Shown here: positions 28,276 to 36,893 of the stretch, piece by piece
Numbering within the stretch: the first letter of the stretch is position 1
Layout: each line of letters opens with the position of its first letter
Assembly (NCBI RefSeq): GCF_036670025.1
Contig: NZ_CP137640.1
Location: 2,266,001 to 2,330,000, forward strand
Length of the DNA stretch: 64,000 nt
Direction: 5' to 3'
From: Bacillus_BD oryzisoli
GTDB taxonomy: Bacteria; Bacillota; Bacilli; Bacillales; Cytobacillaceae
Position numbers and translations under genes: made by a program
Notes under the pieces: generated by a model
What the model saw: only the letters and a program-made list of their open reading frames with translations
What the model was told of the DNA's origin: nothing
Databases searched by the model: none

Positions 28276-29193
28276 TCAGTTTTGAAAGCTTTCATTGACG
28301 ACTACATCTCGTTTTGTCTTCCTCTTTTTTGCAAAGTAAGAGAATAAATAACAACCTGTTATGACAATGATACTACCAATTCCTTGTAACCAAGCCAGTT
28401 GTTCACCTAAAAAGAGAAAGGCTAAAATCGCAGTAAATATTGGATTAAAATTTAGAAAAAACTCCTGATGTAGTTGAACCAAAATTTTGAACGCAAATAT
28501 TCCAAAGTAGCATACAGACCACTGTTGAGATGACTCCTATAAAAATAAGCGCACTTAAGAAAGAAGGAATTATATTCGAAACTGTGAAACTAGGGACGCT
28601 GGAAGGTAGGAGAACAATCAGTCCAAAAATAGCAGAGTAAAAAGTAGACATCAAAGCTGACGTTTTGGTCATAGCCCATTTGCTGCAAATAGTATATATA
28701 CCCCATACACATACAGCAGCAATCATCTATAAATCACCTGTATTAAAATCCCGTGAAAGCAAGTAGTCTATTTTACCCTTTGAGAGTACAAGAATGACAC
28801 CAAAAAAGGAAAAAATCATTGAGAAAATTTGTAGCCTATTAATTTTTTCTTTCAAAAATATAGCTGAACAAACAGCAATAGAAATCATATTTAACGTAGA
28901 TAGTAATCCAACATTTGTGGCGGTTGTCTGCTCTATTGCTAAAAATTGCATAAGGTTAAATAGAACAACACCAGTTAACCCCATTAAAAACAAAGGAAGT
29001 ATAGCATTTCGTGCGGTAGAATCCTTTTTTCCTTCCACCCTAAAAGAGGTAAAAGGCAAACAACTGCAATAATCCATCTTATGGTAGTTAAGGTGATTGG
29101 AGAAGCATATACAACAAGAAATTTACTAACAACAAAATTCTCTGCCCAAAATAAATAGGTTAAAAGCAGCAAGACATAATATTTAATCGACAT
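28276..29193 (-). pseudogene. EamA/DMT-family transporter, multiply broken
   Basis: The minus strand encodes a ten-helix EamA permease in pieces. The start MSIKYYVLLLLTYLFWAENF runs to a frameshift near 29050. The next segment (LFNLMQFLAIEQTTATNVGL) ends at a TAG at 28727-28729 that most simply replaces a TGG, because MIAAVCVWGIYTICSKW follows in frame. Another frameshift near 28470 precedes FNPIFTAILAFLFLGEQLAW and the tail. A short second copy of the 3' end lies at 11941-12122. Confidence 0.8.
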
Positions 29194-29333
29194 TTCCTTC
29201 TAGTCCCTTCTTCCAATATCACTGATCAAAGTGCTATACCTTTTAGCCTTTTTCCAGTGGTATATATCATTCACCTTAAATAATTTTAACCTTTCTATCC
29301 CAAAACAGCGTTTGTTTCTGTTAATTAAATAAT

Positions 29334-29392
29334 TCCAGGCACCTTTTCACCATGCTATCTTGGGTCAAGGTGCCTGTCCCTCCGACCCTTTT
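29334..29392. repeat. GGCACC-type repeat
   Basis: CCAGGCACCTT and AAGGTGCCTG flank a loop, followed by TCCCTCCGACCCTT. The last part recurs at 48287-48301. Confidence 0.5.
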
Positions 29393-29454
29393 GGAAAATG
29401 GGATTGCATTCTTTTGGAAGAAGGAGTAGACTTTTTAATAATATAATATTTAAG

Positions 29455-29548
29455 TATCGGGAGTCTGAGGTATCAGGCTGAGAGTACGGCTAATCTGCCG
29501 TAGACCGTTTGAACCTGTTGGGTAATGCCAGCGTAGGAAAAGTGACGA
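29455..29548 (+). promoter_or_regulatory. TPP (THI-box) riboswitch
   Basis: The conserved parts of the thiamin pyrophosphate aptamer are present in order: AGGCTGAGAGT, GACCGTTTGAACCTG and GGGTAATGCCAGCG followed by TAGGAAA. A -10-like TATAAT (29442-29447) lies just upstream, without a clear -35. It precedes a rho-independent terminator and the LuxE-like gene, the usual layout for transcriptional repression when thiamin pyrophosphate is plentiful. Confidence 0.92.
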
Positions 29549-29557
29549 AAGTCTAAT

Positions 29558-29590
29558 CAATGCACTTTGCTTACGCAGAGTGCATTTTTA
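29558..29590 (+). terminator. Expression-platform terminator of the TPP riboswitch
   Basis: AATGCACT and AGTGCATT pair with TTTT following. It lies 45-77 bases before the LuxE start, and an apparent longer LuxE frame would start inside it, which argues for the later start. Confidence 0.8.
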
Positions 29591-29634
29591 TTATGTTCAG
29601 AAATTTTACTATGTTCGGAAAGGATTTGAAGCAG

Positions 29635-30723
29635 ATGAATCAGCAGCAGGACATTATTCAGAATCTTACTAGTTTTATAGAAAATAATCCTTCCTCAGAT
29701 GAGGATTTCAATGATTTGGCCTTACAGATTTTCTCTTATCAATATCAAAATAACCTACCTTATCAGGCCTTTTGCAGGCAAAAAGGGAAGACTCCAAGAC
29801 TTGTAAAAACATGGAGAGACATTCCCTTTGTACCGATTAATGCGTTTAAAGAGGTGCCATTAAGCAGTACGGATCCAGAAGCCGCGGAAGCTGTTTTCAT
29901 GACAAGCGGTACGACCAAAGGGATTAGAGGCAAGCATTACCACCCAACGCTAGAAATATATGATTTATCCATGACGGTAAATTTCAAGAAAAGATTTATG
30001 AAAGAAACAGAGAACATTCGAATGGGTGTCCTTTTTCCAACCGAAAAAGAATTGCCGAATTCATCCTTGGCCCATTATTTAGCGCTTGCTGTCCAAGAAT
30101 TTGGAACGGAAGACAGCCATTATTTATTAACTGAGAGCGGATTGGATTTGGACCGATTGCTAGGTGAACTGACCCATGCTGAGGAAATAGGAGAACCATA
30201 TGCTTTAATTGGAGCAAGCTATAGTTTTGTCCATCTGTTCGAAGAATTAGAGAAAGTGGGTAAGACGTTTTCGTTGCCGAAAGGAAGTAGAATACTAGAT
30301 ACCGGCGGCTATAAAAATCAATCAAAAGAATTAGAATTAAACGAATTCTATCAACTGCTGTCGACTTTTTTAGGGGTGGACAGGAGAGATTGTATCAATA
30401 TGTATGGAGTGACGGAGCTAAGCACGCAATTTTATGATGATGGAAATGATGTCGTTCCTTCTGTTAAGTCAGGACCAAACTGGATCAAAACGAGAGTCAT
30501 CAATCCTTTAACAGGAGAAGAGGTTGAAAAGGGTGAGCGCGGCGTTCTTGTCCATTGTGATTTAGCCAACTTCAATTCTGTGACAACGATCCTTACAGAG
30601 GATCTTGGCGTACAAACGGATGATGGATTCCTTCTATTAGGAAGAGTGAAAGGAGCAGAAGCAAGAGGATGTTCCATTGCGGTTGAGGAGTTTATTCAGT
30701 TTACGAGAGGGTCTGCAAAATGA
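29635..30723 (+). CDS. LuxE-like acyl-protein synthetase
   Basis: A 362-residue member of the PF04443 acyl-protein synthetase family. ATG 29635 lies ten bases after GGAAAGGA, downstream of the riboswitch terminator. The adenylate-forming core shows FMTSGTTKGIRGKHYH (ATP-binding loop), INMYGVTELSTQFYDD and LGRVKGAEARG. LuxE activates a carboxylic acid with ATP and passes the acyl group, through an enzyme thioester, to LuxC. It overlaps the LuxC-like gene (ATGA). Riboswitch control by thiamin pyrophosphate points to a thiamin-related acid as substrate, not a fatty acid; this is inference. Confidence 0.88.
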   Translation: MNQQQDIIQNLTSFIENNPSSDEDFNDLALQIFSYQYQNNLPYQAFCRQKGKTPRLVKTWRDIPFVPINAFKEVPLSSTDPEAAEAVFMTSGTTKGIRGKHYHPTLEIYDLSMTVNFKKRFMKETENIRMGVLFPTEKELPNSSLAHYLALAVQEFGTEDSHYLLTESGLDLDRLLGELTHAEEIGEPYALIGASYSFVHLFEELEKVGKTFSLPKGSRILDTGGYKNQSKELELNEFYQLLSTFLGVDRRDCINMYGVTELSTQFYDDGNDVVPSVKSGPNWIKTRVINPLTGEEVEKGERGVLVHCDLANFNSVTTILTEDLGVQTDDGFLLLGRVKGAEARGCSIAVEEFIQFTRGSAK

Positions 30724-32156
30724 AGGAAGTAGCTGGGTATATTCCAGATATCGGAGAAGAGGAGTTCGAATGGAAGGTTTTGCAGTTCGGAGATTTAGAA
30801 GTAAGGATCCCGCTGCTTACTGAGGAGCAAATGAATCTGGTCATCGAAACGGTTAAAAAGGGAAGTGAGGAGATATTAAAATCCCTTACAATTTCAGAGA
30901 TTGTAAATATCATTGACAGGGTAACAGACTGTTTACTAGACCGAAATTCATCCTATCGCCAAAAAGCGGAAAAGCTGCTTCCGATTGTAACAGGCTATGA
31001 TGAAGAAATGATTCGGCTTGGACTTACTTCTTACTTAAAGTCCTTTCGCAAGCATGAGCTCCAGCGTTTTCTTGTAGAGGATCTGGGCAATCCTTTATTG
31101 CTTGATGATTTTCAGCCGCGAGTGAAAGGCGGGTTTTCAAAAGCAGTAGGCCCGGACTTAATCACACATGTTTGGGCAGGGAATGTTCCAGCCTTGCCGC
31201 TATGGAGCTTTGTTTCAGGCCTCTTGGTAAAAGCAGGAAACATTGGAAAAGTGTCGAGCGGTGAGCCCCTTTTTGCAAGCTGGTTTGCTCAGCTTTTAGT
31301 GGAAGTGGAGCCGAGACTAGCTAATTGCTTCGCAGTCGTGTGGTGGAAAGGCGGCGACGAAGAGCGGGAGAAATCTTTATTCCGACAATCTGACCTTGTC
31401 ATTGGGTACGGCGGGAATCATTCGTTGGAGTCACTTCAAAGTCGGATTCCGATTACAACCCGTTTCTTACCTTTTGGACATAAAATCAGTTTTGGGCTTG
31501 TTTTACATTCGGCACTTGATTCGCAAAAAGCATGGCGAACGGCCCATCAAGCGGCACTTGATGTAGTCCGCTATGACCAGCAAGGCTGTTATTCACCACA
31601 TCTCTTTTATGTGCAAACTGGCGGAAATGTATCACCAAAGGAATTTGCACGGTATATGGCTGGGGAGTTGGAGAATTTTTCTAAAAGGTATCCGCGAAGA
31701 AGGCTTTCAATGGAAGAATCATCGTCAGTCACCGCATGGCGGCAAAAGGAAGAAATGAGCCTTTTTTCAAATCAGAATAAAGAGGTACTGGGGAACTCGG
31801 CCAATCACTGGAGTGTTGTTTATGAAGAGGATGGGGTGTTTGCTCCCAGCCCTTTAAATCGAGTCATTCGTGTCATTGCTTTTGAAAAAGTGGAAGATAT
31901 TCTGCCGTCGATGAAGCCTTACCGGTCATTTCTGCAAACTGCTGGAATTGCTGCCTGTCCAAAGGAACTGTTTAGGTGTGCAGAGATTCTCGGCCGTATA
32001 GGGGTGACACGTATGACGGCTTTAGGAAGGATGACCGCTCCAGAACCAGGCTGGCATCATGATGGGCGGTTTAATATCACGGATTTGATTCATATGGTAG
32101 ACATCGAATCCTCAGCGGAAGAAGCTAGTGAAATATATGCTCCTTATGAGGATTAG
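30720..32156 (+). CDS. LuxC-like acyl-CoA/acyl-protein reductase
   Basis: A 478-residue protein of the PF05893 aldehyde-dehydrogenase-like acyl reductase family. Visible motifs are AGNVPALPLWSF and GKVSSGEPLFASW (nucleotide binding region), YDQQGCYSPH with the catalytic Cys, and GVTRMTALGRMTAPEPGWHH near the C-terminus. LuxC takes the acyl group from LuxE and reduces it to an aldehyde with NADPH. There is no luciferase (luxAB) and no LuxD thioesterase nearby, so light production is excluded. It is coupled to LuxE by a four-base overlap and followed 12 bases later by the ABC ATPase. Confidence 0.88.
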   Translation: MKEVAGYIPDIGEEEFEWKVLQFGDLEVRIPLLTEEQMNLVIETVKKGSEEILKSLTISEIVNIIDRVTDCLLDRNSSYRQKAEKLLPIVTGYDEEMIRLGLTSYLKSFRKHELQRFLVEDLGNPLLLDDFQPRVKGGFSKAVGPDLITHVWAGNVPALPLWSFVSGLLVKAGNIGKVSSGEPLFASWFAQLLVEVEPRLANCFAVVWWKGGDEEREKSLFRQSDLVIGYGGNHSLESLQSRIPITTRFLPFGHKISFGLVLHSALDSQKAWRTAHQAALDVVRYDQQGCYSPHLFYVQTGGNVSPKEFARYMAGELENFSKRYPRRRLSMEESSSVTAWRQKEEMSLFSNQNKEVLGNSANHWSVVYEEDGVFAPSPLNRVIRVIAFEKVEDILPSMKPYRSFLQTAGIAACPKELFRCAEILGRIGVTRMTALGRMTAPEPGWHHDGRFNITDLIHMVDIESSAEEASEIYAPYED

Positions 32157-32168
32157 GAGGTTTTTAGC

Positions 32169-32915
32169 ATGAGTTTTTTAACGATAGAAGATGTGTCCTA
32201 TAGTTATCAGGGGAAGAAGCCTGTGATCGATAAAGTAAACTGGAAAATTGAAAAAGGGGAGTTTCATTGTTTGCTAGGAAAAAGCGGCTGCGGCAAAACG
32301 ACCCTATTAAAGCTCGCTGCGGGTTTGCTTCATTCTGATAATGGAAGGATTATTCTTCAGGGAAGTGAAGTGGAAAAACCTTCTCCAGAATGCGGGTTTG
32401 TGTTTCAATCCCCGACCCTTTTGGAGTGGAAAAGTGTCATTGATAATGTGCTGCTTCCTGTTACGCTTAAACGAAAAAGAACGAAGGAAGATTGGAACCA
32501 GGCTATGGAGTTATTGGAGCTTGTTGGATTGTCAGATTATCATGACCGATATCCTTCAGAATTATCAGGCGGACAGCAAAGCCGCGTCGCGATTGCTAGG
32601 GCTCTTGTTCAAAAACCGTCCCTGTTGTTTTTAGATGAACCTTTTGCAGCACTGGATGCCATTACAAGAGAAGAGCTTCAAGATGACCTTTTACGACTGT
32701 GCAGTTTACACAATACAACCGTTCTTTTTATTACGCATGATCTTTCTGAGGCTGTGTATTTAGGTGATGTAGTAGCTGTCATGGAAAAAGGAGAAATTGT
32801 CTTTCAATCAAGAGTAGAGCTTGAAAGGCCAAGAACGATGAGAATGAGATATGATCCCTATTTTAATGAACTTTGTTTAACGTTACGACAAGTGATGGGC
32901 GGGGAACGTGTATGA
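32169..32915 (+). CDS. ABC transporter ATPase, thiamin-precursor/taurine type
   Basis: A 248-residue ATP-binding subunit with ribosome binding site TTAGGAGG. It has Walker A GKSGCGKTTLLK, Q-loop GFVFQSPTLLEW, signature LSGGQQSRVAIARAL, Walker B SLLFLDEPFAALD and the switch His in FITHDLSEA. It belongs to the SsuB/TauB/ThiZ group that pairs with THI5-like binding proteins. It overlaps the permease start by four bases. Function: energises import of the ligand bound by the lipoprotein at 33664. Confidence 0.88.
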   Translation: MSFLTIEDVSYSYQGKKPVIDKVNWKIEKGEFHCLLGKSGCGKTTLLKLAAGLLHSDNGRIILQGSEVEKPSPECGFVFQSPTLLEWKSVIDNVLLPVTLKRKRTKEDWNQAMELLELVGLSDYHDRYPSELSGGQQSRVAIARALVQKPSLLFLDEPFAALDAITREELQDDLLRLCSLHNTTVLFITHDLSEAVYLGDVVAVMEKGEIVFQSRVELERPRTMRMRYDPYFNELCLTLRQVMGGERV

Positions 32916-33661
32916 AAAAAATGCCCTTGTATTCATTCTTATTGTTAATTCTACTGCTTGTCATATGGGAAATCGCAGCTGGGACAATGTCAGAGCTTGT
33001 GCTGCCGGCACCATCTGTGATAGGGTTTACCCTTTTAGATGGAATAAAGAGCGGGTATTTCACCGAGCATATCATTCGAACCTCATCAGAGGTTTTGCTT
33101 GGGCTGCTTTTTGGCGGTCTCTCAGGGCTTATCATTGGGATTCTCATGGGCGAGATCACGTTTTTACGAAAGCTTCTTTTTCCTTATATTATTGCTAGTC
33201 AAGCCGTTCCGAAACTCGCATTAGCCCCTCTTTTCATTCTATGGTTTGGGTTTGGAATGACGTCGAAAGTGGTCATCACGGCATTAGTTTGTTTTTTTCC
33301 GTTACTGGAGAGCACCGTTACTGCTATTCAATCAAGCGATAAGCAAAAACTAGAACTGTTCACAATGCTTAATGCGTCACGGCTGCAAACATTGATCCAT
33401 TTAAAAATCCCTGCCGGAATGCCGGGAATATTAGCCGGATTGCGTGTTTCCGTTGTATTAGCAGTAGTGGGAGCCGTTGTCGGGGAGTTTATTGGTGGAA
33501 GTGAAGGATTAGGAGCGCTCATTATTGCTTCTCAAGGAATGATGGATACACCGCTAATGTTCGCTACGTTAATTTTATTAACCCTGATGGGGATGATTCT
33601 CTATCAGATGATTGCTTTGTTAGAGAAAAAGTGGTCAAAGCCATATAAAAAGGAGATTTAA
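32912..33661 (+). CDS. ABC transporter permease (SsuC/ThiX-like)
   Basis: A 249-residue protein with about six helices; ATG 32912 overlaps the ATPase stop (ATGA), which I prefer to a 39-base longer frame. The EAA-type cytoplasmic loop is visible around LNASRLQTLIHLKIPAGMPG, the site where the ATPase docks. Followed two bases later by the binding protein gene. The group includes sulfonate, nitrate and thiamin-pyrimidine importers; the TPP riboswitch favours the last. Confidence 0.88.
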   Translation: MKKMPLYSFLLLILLLVIWEIAAGTMSELVLPAPSVIGFTLLDGIKSGYFTEHIIRTSSEVLLGLLFGGLSGLIIGILMGEITFLRKLLFPYIIASQAVPKLALAPLFILWFGFGMTSKVVITALVCFFPLLESTVTAIQSSDKQKLELFTMLNASRLQTLIHLKIPAGMPGILAGLRVSVVLAVVGAVVGEFIGGSEGLGALIIASQGMMDTPLMFATLILLTLMGMILYQMIALLEKKWSKPYKKEI

Positions 33662-33663
33662 CT

Positions 33664-34677
33664 ATGAAATTGAAAGCTTTATTAGTGTTTGCGGCTCTTC
33701 TCTTATTTGTCACTGCTTGCGGTGCAAAAGAAGAGGAAGGCACGGCACAGAAAAAAGAAGAAATGCTGCCGATTACAGTGGCAAACTGGAGTCAGCTGAT
33801 TACTGAACAAACGAATTTGTTAGTTGATGAACAAAAAGGTTTTTTTAAAGAGAAAGGACTTGATGTTAAGGTAGTTCCTGGCGCCGGCGGCGGAGATGCT
33901 ATTAAAAATATTCTCTCTGGACAAGCCGACATTGCCTTTACTGATCCAGGTTCGCTGTACTTCGCGTTAGACCAGGGGGAAAAGTTAAAAGTGATTTATA
34001 ATATTTACCCTCAGAATGTATTTAATGTGGTGTCGCTAAAAGAAAGCAACATTACGAAGCCGGAAGATTTAAAAGGGAAAACGATTGGTGTCTATAGCTT
34101 GTCTAGTGGAACACGTCAAAATTTATTAGTCCTTTTGCACAAGGCGGGCCTCACTGAGAAGGATGTCAACATTGTTGAAGTAGGCATCTCGAATTTTGCC
34201 CCGTTAATGCAAGGACAAGTAGATGCCACGGCGGCCACCGATACAGGGTTATTCATGGCTAAACAAAAAGGGTTGGGCGATGTGAACGTAATGGATGTAA
34301 AAGATTATTTAAACATCCCAAGTGACGTATTCGTTGTCACAGAGAAAACCTATGAAGAAAAAAAGGATGAACTTCAAAGATTTATAGAGGCTTACCGAAA
34401 TAGTGCCCAGTGGATGCTGGAAAATCCAAAGGAAGCGGCAACTATTGCGAAAGAAGTTGCGATTGATGGCAAAGATGAAAAAGTAAATGCAGAGATCATA
34501 AAATTGCGAAATGCTTCGAGCGTTTCGGCTGATACAAATGAGGAGAACTTAGGAGCGCTGAATGCCGCCATTTTACAGGAAGGGGCGGACACGTACCAAC
34601 AATTAGGATTAGTAAAGAACAAGCTTGAATTGGAAAAGGTTGTAACAGAGGAATTTACGGGGGAAGAAAGGCAATGA
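33664..34677 (+). CDS. THI5/NMT1-like substrate-binding lipoprotein (ThiY-like)
   Basis: A 337-residue lipoprotein: signal LLVFAALLLFVTAC with the lipobox Cys, then an acidic linker. The mature part is a type 2 periplasmic-binding fold of the NMT1/THI5 family (VANWSQLITEQ, DEQKGFFKEKGLDV, GQADIAFTDPGSLYFALDQG, KGKTIGVYSLSSGTRQN). The family includes ThiY, which captures formylaminopyrimidine for thiamin salvage. The aromatic and acidic residues that would define a pyrimidine pocket cannot be judged without a structure. It overlaps the SDR start by four bases. Confidence 0.88.
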   Translation: MKLKALLVFAALLLFVTACGAKEEEGTAQKKEEMLPITVANWSQLITEQTNLLVDEQKGFFKEKGLDVKVVPGAGGGDAIKNILSGQADIAFTDPGSLYFALDQGEKLKVIYNIYPQNVFNVVSLKESNITKPEDLKGKTIGVYSLSSGTRQNLLVLLHKAGLTEKDVNIVEVGISNFAPLMQGQVDATAATDTGLFMAKQKGLGDVNVMDVKDYLNIPSDVFVVTEKTYEEKKDELQRFIEAYRNSAQWMLENPKEAATIAKEVAIDGKDEKVNAEIIKLRNASSVSADTNEENLGALNAAILQEGADTYQQLGLVKNKLELEKVVTEEFTGEERQ

Positions 34678-35441
34678 TGAAATTTCAAGGAAAAGTTGTC
34701 ATCGTCACTGGTGCCAGCCGCGGAATTGGAGCTGCCATCTCCCGTGCTTTTGCAAGGGAAGGGGCTTTTGTCATCATTAATTATCTTCAAAATAAAGAGA
34801 TGGCAGAGCAAGTGGCAGCAGAGTGTATCGAGCTTGGCGGCGATGGCTGGGCCGTCCAGGGAGATGTCACCTCAGAATCGGCCGTCAATCAATTAATCGA
34901 ACAAGTATCATTGGAAACCGGAAGAATAGACGTTGTAGTCAATAATGCATTTAAACCGTTCAAATTTGATCCAGAGCAGAGAAAATTGGCATGGGAGCTA
35001 AAGTGGGAGGATTATCAAGCACAAATTGATGGAGCTGTTCGCTCGACACATTATATGTGTCAAGCAGTTCTTCCCATAATGAAAAAACAATCCCAAGGAA
35101 GCATTGTTAATGTGATTAGTAACTTAGTAGAAAGACCCATCGTTCCGTATCATGAATATAATACGGCCAAAACGGCTTTAATGGGCTACAGCCGAAATTT
35201 AGCTGCAGAACTCGGATCCTTTGGAATCAGGGTGAATTGCGTCGCACCCGGCCTGGTGTATCCAACAGATGCCAGCAGAACGACAAAAGAAGAGCTGAAG
35301 GAACTGATCATTGCCCAAACACCATTAAGAAGAATTGCTTCTCCAGAGGATATTGCAGGTCCCGTGATGTTCTTAGCCTCTGATTGGAGTCAATTTATGA
35401 CAGGGCAGACTTTGTATGTCGATGGTGGATTTGTGATGTGA
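34674..35441 (+). CDS. Short-chain dehydrogenase/reductase
   Basis: A 255-residue classical SDR: TGASRGIGAAIS cofactor loop, VVNNAF, catalytic Ser in VNVISNLVE, and the YHEYNTAK element with Tyr and Lys. The C-terminus LYVDGGF is typical of FabG-like enzymes. It is the last gene of the TPP-controlled operon, coupled to the binding protein. After LuxE/LuxC reduction of an acid to an aldehyde, this enzyme could reduce the aldehyde to an alcohol, for example the hydroxymethyl or hydroxyethyl group needed for phosphorylation in thiamin synthesis. That order is inference. Confidence 0.87.
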   Translation: MMKFQGKVVIVTGASRGIGAAISRAFAREGAFVIINYLQNKEMAEQVAAECIELGGDGWAVQGDVTSESAVNQLIEQVSLETGRIDVVVNNAFKPFKFDPEQRKLAWELKWEDYQAQIDGAVRSTHYMCQAVLPIMKKQSQGSIVNVISNLVERPIVPYHEYNTAKTALMGYSRNLAAELGSFGIRVNCVAPGLVYPTDASRTTKEELKELIIAQTPLRRIASPEDIAGPVMFLASDWSQFMTGQTLYVDGGFVM

Positions 35442-35454
35442 AATCAAGGTGTGA

Positions 35455-35483
35455 GGAGCCATCCGTTTTTGGATGGCTTTTGG
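35455..35483 (+). terminator. Intrinsic terminator closing the TPP operon
   Basis: GCCATCC pairs with GGATGGC, followed by TTTTGG, 16 bases after the SDR stop codon. Confidence 0.85.
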
Positions 35484-35638
35484 TGCTAAGCTTTTTTGCT
35501 TCCCTTTTTCCACCCATTCCACAAAGTAGTCCTGCACCATAAGGGAAAAATGGTATGATTAAACTATATAGGGCGAATATAGCAAATATACTACTAATCG
35601 AAAAATCACGACATCGTAACATGAAAAGAGGAATCCAA

Positions 35639-35710
35639 ATGGTTAAGCAAGGTATCTACGAGCAAATCATCAATCACAAATTAAAAACCAAACTGGCCTT
35701 GTTAAATTGA
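35639..35710 (+). pseudogene. N-terminal stub of a helicase-like protein
   Basis: A 23-codon frame (MVKQGIYEQIINHKLKTKLA) with AGAGGAATCC upstream. This start resembles the first residues of DUF3427/PLD-type DEAD-box helicases (xGIYEQIINxxL). Everything after it is missing. Confidence 0.35.
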
Positions 35711-35715
35711 ATATC

Positions 35716-35897
35716 AAGGAGTAAAACATCATGAAGCTGTTGATATTTTTGGTGGAGAAGAAGCAATTAAAATACTAGTAAAAAAAGATAAAATAAAAAA
35801 GATAGATTTTAACAAAATAATATACCACTTCTTGTTATAGATTACTGGGATTTTGATAATATTGAGGATATATTGACCAAAGAACTATTGTCATAAA
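35716..35897 (+). pseudogene. Remnant of a homing/Vsr-like endonuclease
   Basis: Fragments such as HHEAVDIFGGEEAIKILVKKDKIK and, after a frameshift, LLVIDYWDFDNIEDILTKELL look like the catalytic tail of EDxHD/Vsr-fold mobile endonucleases found with phages. Only about 60 codons remain. 35898-36383 holds no gene; it is very AT-rich. Confidence 0.4.
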
Positions 35898-36383
35898 ATT
35901 TTTAAAAAAACAACTAAAAAAATTTACTTAACTTTAGAATTATAAAAAAAGCTATGTGTTTTTAACGCGTTCTCATTAGGGAAGCGTATTTTTTATGCTC
36001 AAATTTCATAAAGGATTACAAATATGCCTCTTATTTTTTAACATCTATAATATCTTTTTTATAAAGCTAATGGTACAAAATATTAAAAAGTAAATTTGTG
36101 AATCCTTTATAGATTCATATGGTATTTATCGGTAATTAGATAATTATACCATTTTACTGAAATAGGGACCAATCTATGTCCTTTTAGTTTTGATTTATAA
36201 AAGAAACAAAAAAAATAGCAGCGAAGTAATCCATATGAAAATACAACACTGCTTAATTACTTTTTGAAATAAATTATGGAGGAGATTTTAAAAATTTTTG
36301 ATCGTTAATAAATATTTACAATTGGAAATAGTTTATGTATTAATATTAGTTAATCCATTACCTTCTTTGATTTAAAATATTTA

Positions 36384-36413
36384 TTGATAATGATTTTCAT
36401 TATTGGTTATACT
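36384..36413 (+). promoter_or_regulatory. Fur-box-covered promoter without a gene
   Basis: TTGATA (36384-36389), an 18-base spacer and TATACT (36408-36413). The spacer holds GATAATGATTTTCATTATT (36386-36404), a near-perfect Fur box. No plus-strand gene follows; the DUF1540 gene is convergent. Confidence 0.5.
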
Positions 36414-36421
36414 GATAAAAG

Positions 36422-36449
36422 AGAAGGCAACCAAAAGAAGTTGCCTTCA
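36422..36449 (-). terminator. Terminator of the DUF1540 gene
   Basis: GAAGGCAAC pairs with GTTGCCTTC; on the minus strand it is followed by TCTTTTATC. Confidence 0.65.
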
Positions 36450-36455
36450 AATGAA

Positions 36456-36614
36456 TTAGATTTTTGGTTCAAAAGTTTTGCAATCTGTTTCTGCAGAAGT
36501 AGAAGCATGATGTTCTTTAGAACGATTTACAACATAAATAGAAGACGCATTACATAGGTTTCCTGCTCCCCAATAATTACAGCTATTCACTTCACATTTT
36601 ACATCCTTTGCCAC
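36456..36614 (-). CDS. DUF1540 family small Cys-rich protein
   Basis: A 52-residue protein starting at GTG 36614 behind a strong GGGAGGTG. The pattern VKCEVNSCNYWGAGNLCNASSI and the later TDCKTF gives four conserved Cys residues, the DUF1540 signature of small, probably metal-binding proteins in Firmicutes. Its terminator follows directly. Function is unknown. Confidence 0.8.
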   Translation of the reverse strand: MAKDVKCEVNSCNYWGAGNLCNASSIYVVNRSKEHHASTSAETDCKTFEPKI

Positions 36615-36756
36615 ATTAAACACCTCCCTTTATATCTAATTATTTTCAAAGGAAGGTGTTTTAATACTGTTTTTTTAAAAACTATCACTTAATTAAAATT
36701 GTTATTAATCAATATGGCCCGATTGTTCAATAGTAAGTTATTCTCTAGATTATCTA

Positions 36757-36791
36757 AAGGAATGTCTCAATTTTGGAGACATTCCTTTTTT
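36757..36791 (+). terminator. Strong hairpin with T run, no gene upstream
   Basis: GGAATGTCTC pairs with GAGACATTCC, followed by TTTTTT. The stretch 36615-36756 before it holds only a piece of the ATCGGGCCATATTG repeat, so the terminator may be a leftover of a lost gene. Confidence 0.65.
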
Positions 36792-36893
36792 CTAACCAAT
36801 AATATTTAAATCCTTCTTAAACAAATGGGCTCTTTTCTTGAACAAGCCAGTAGCTTTATATTGGAAAAAGTGAGTTATAAATAAGCTGCTATT

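Noticed and set aside
29635..32156. Bioluminescence (lux) genes
   Set aside because: Only LuxE- and LuxC-like genes are present; luxA, luxB and luxD are missing and control is by a TPP riboswitch.
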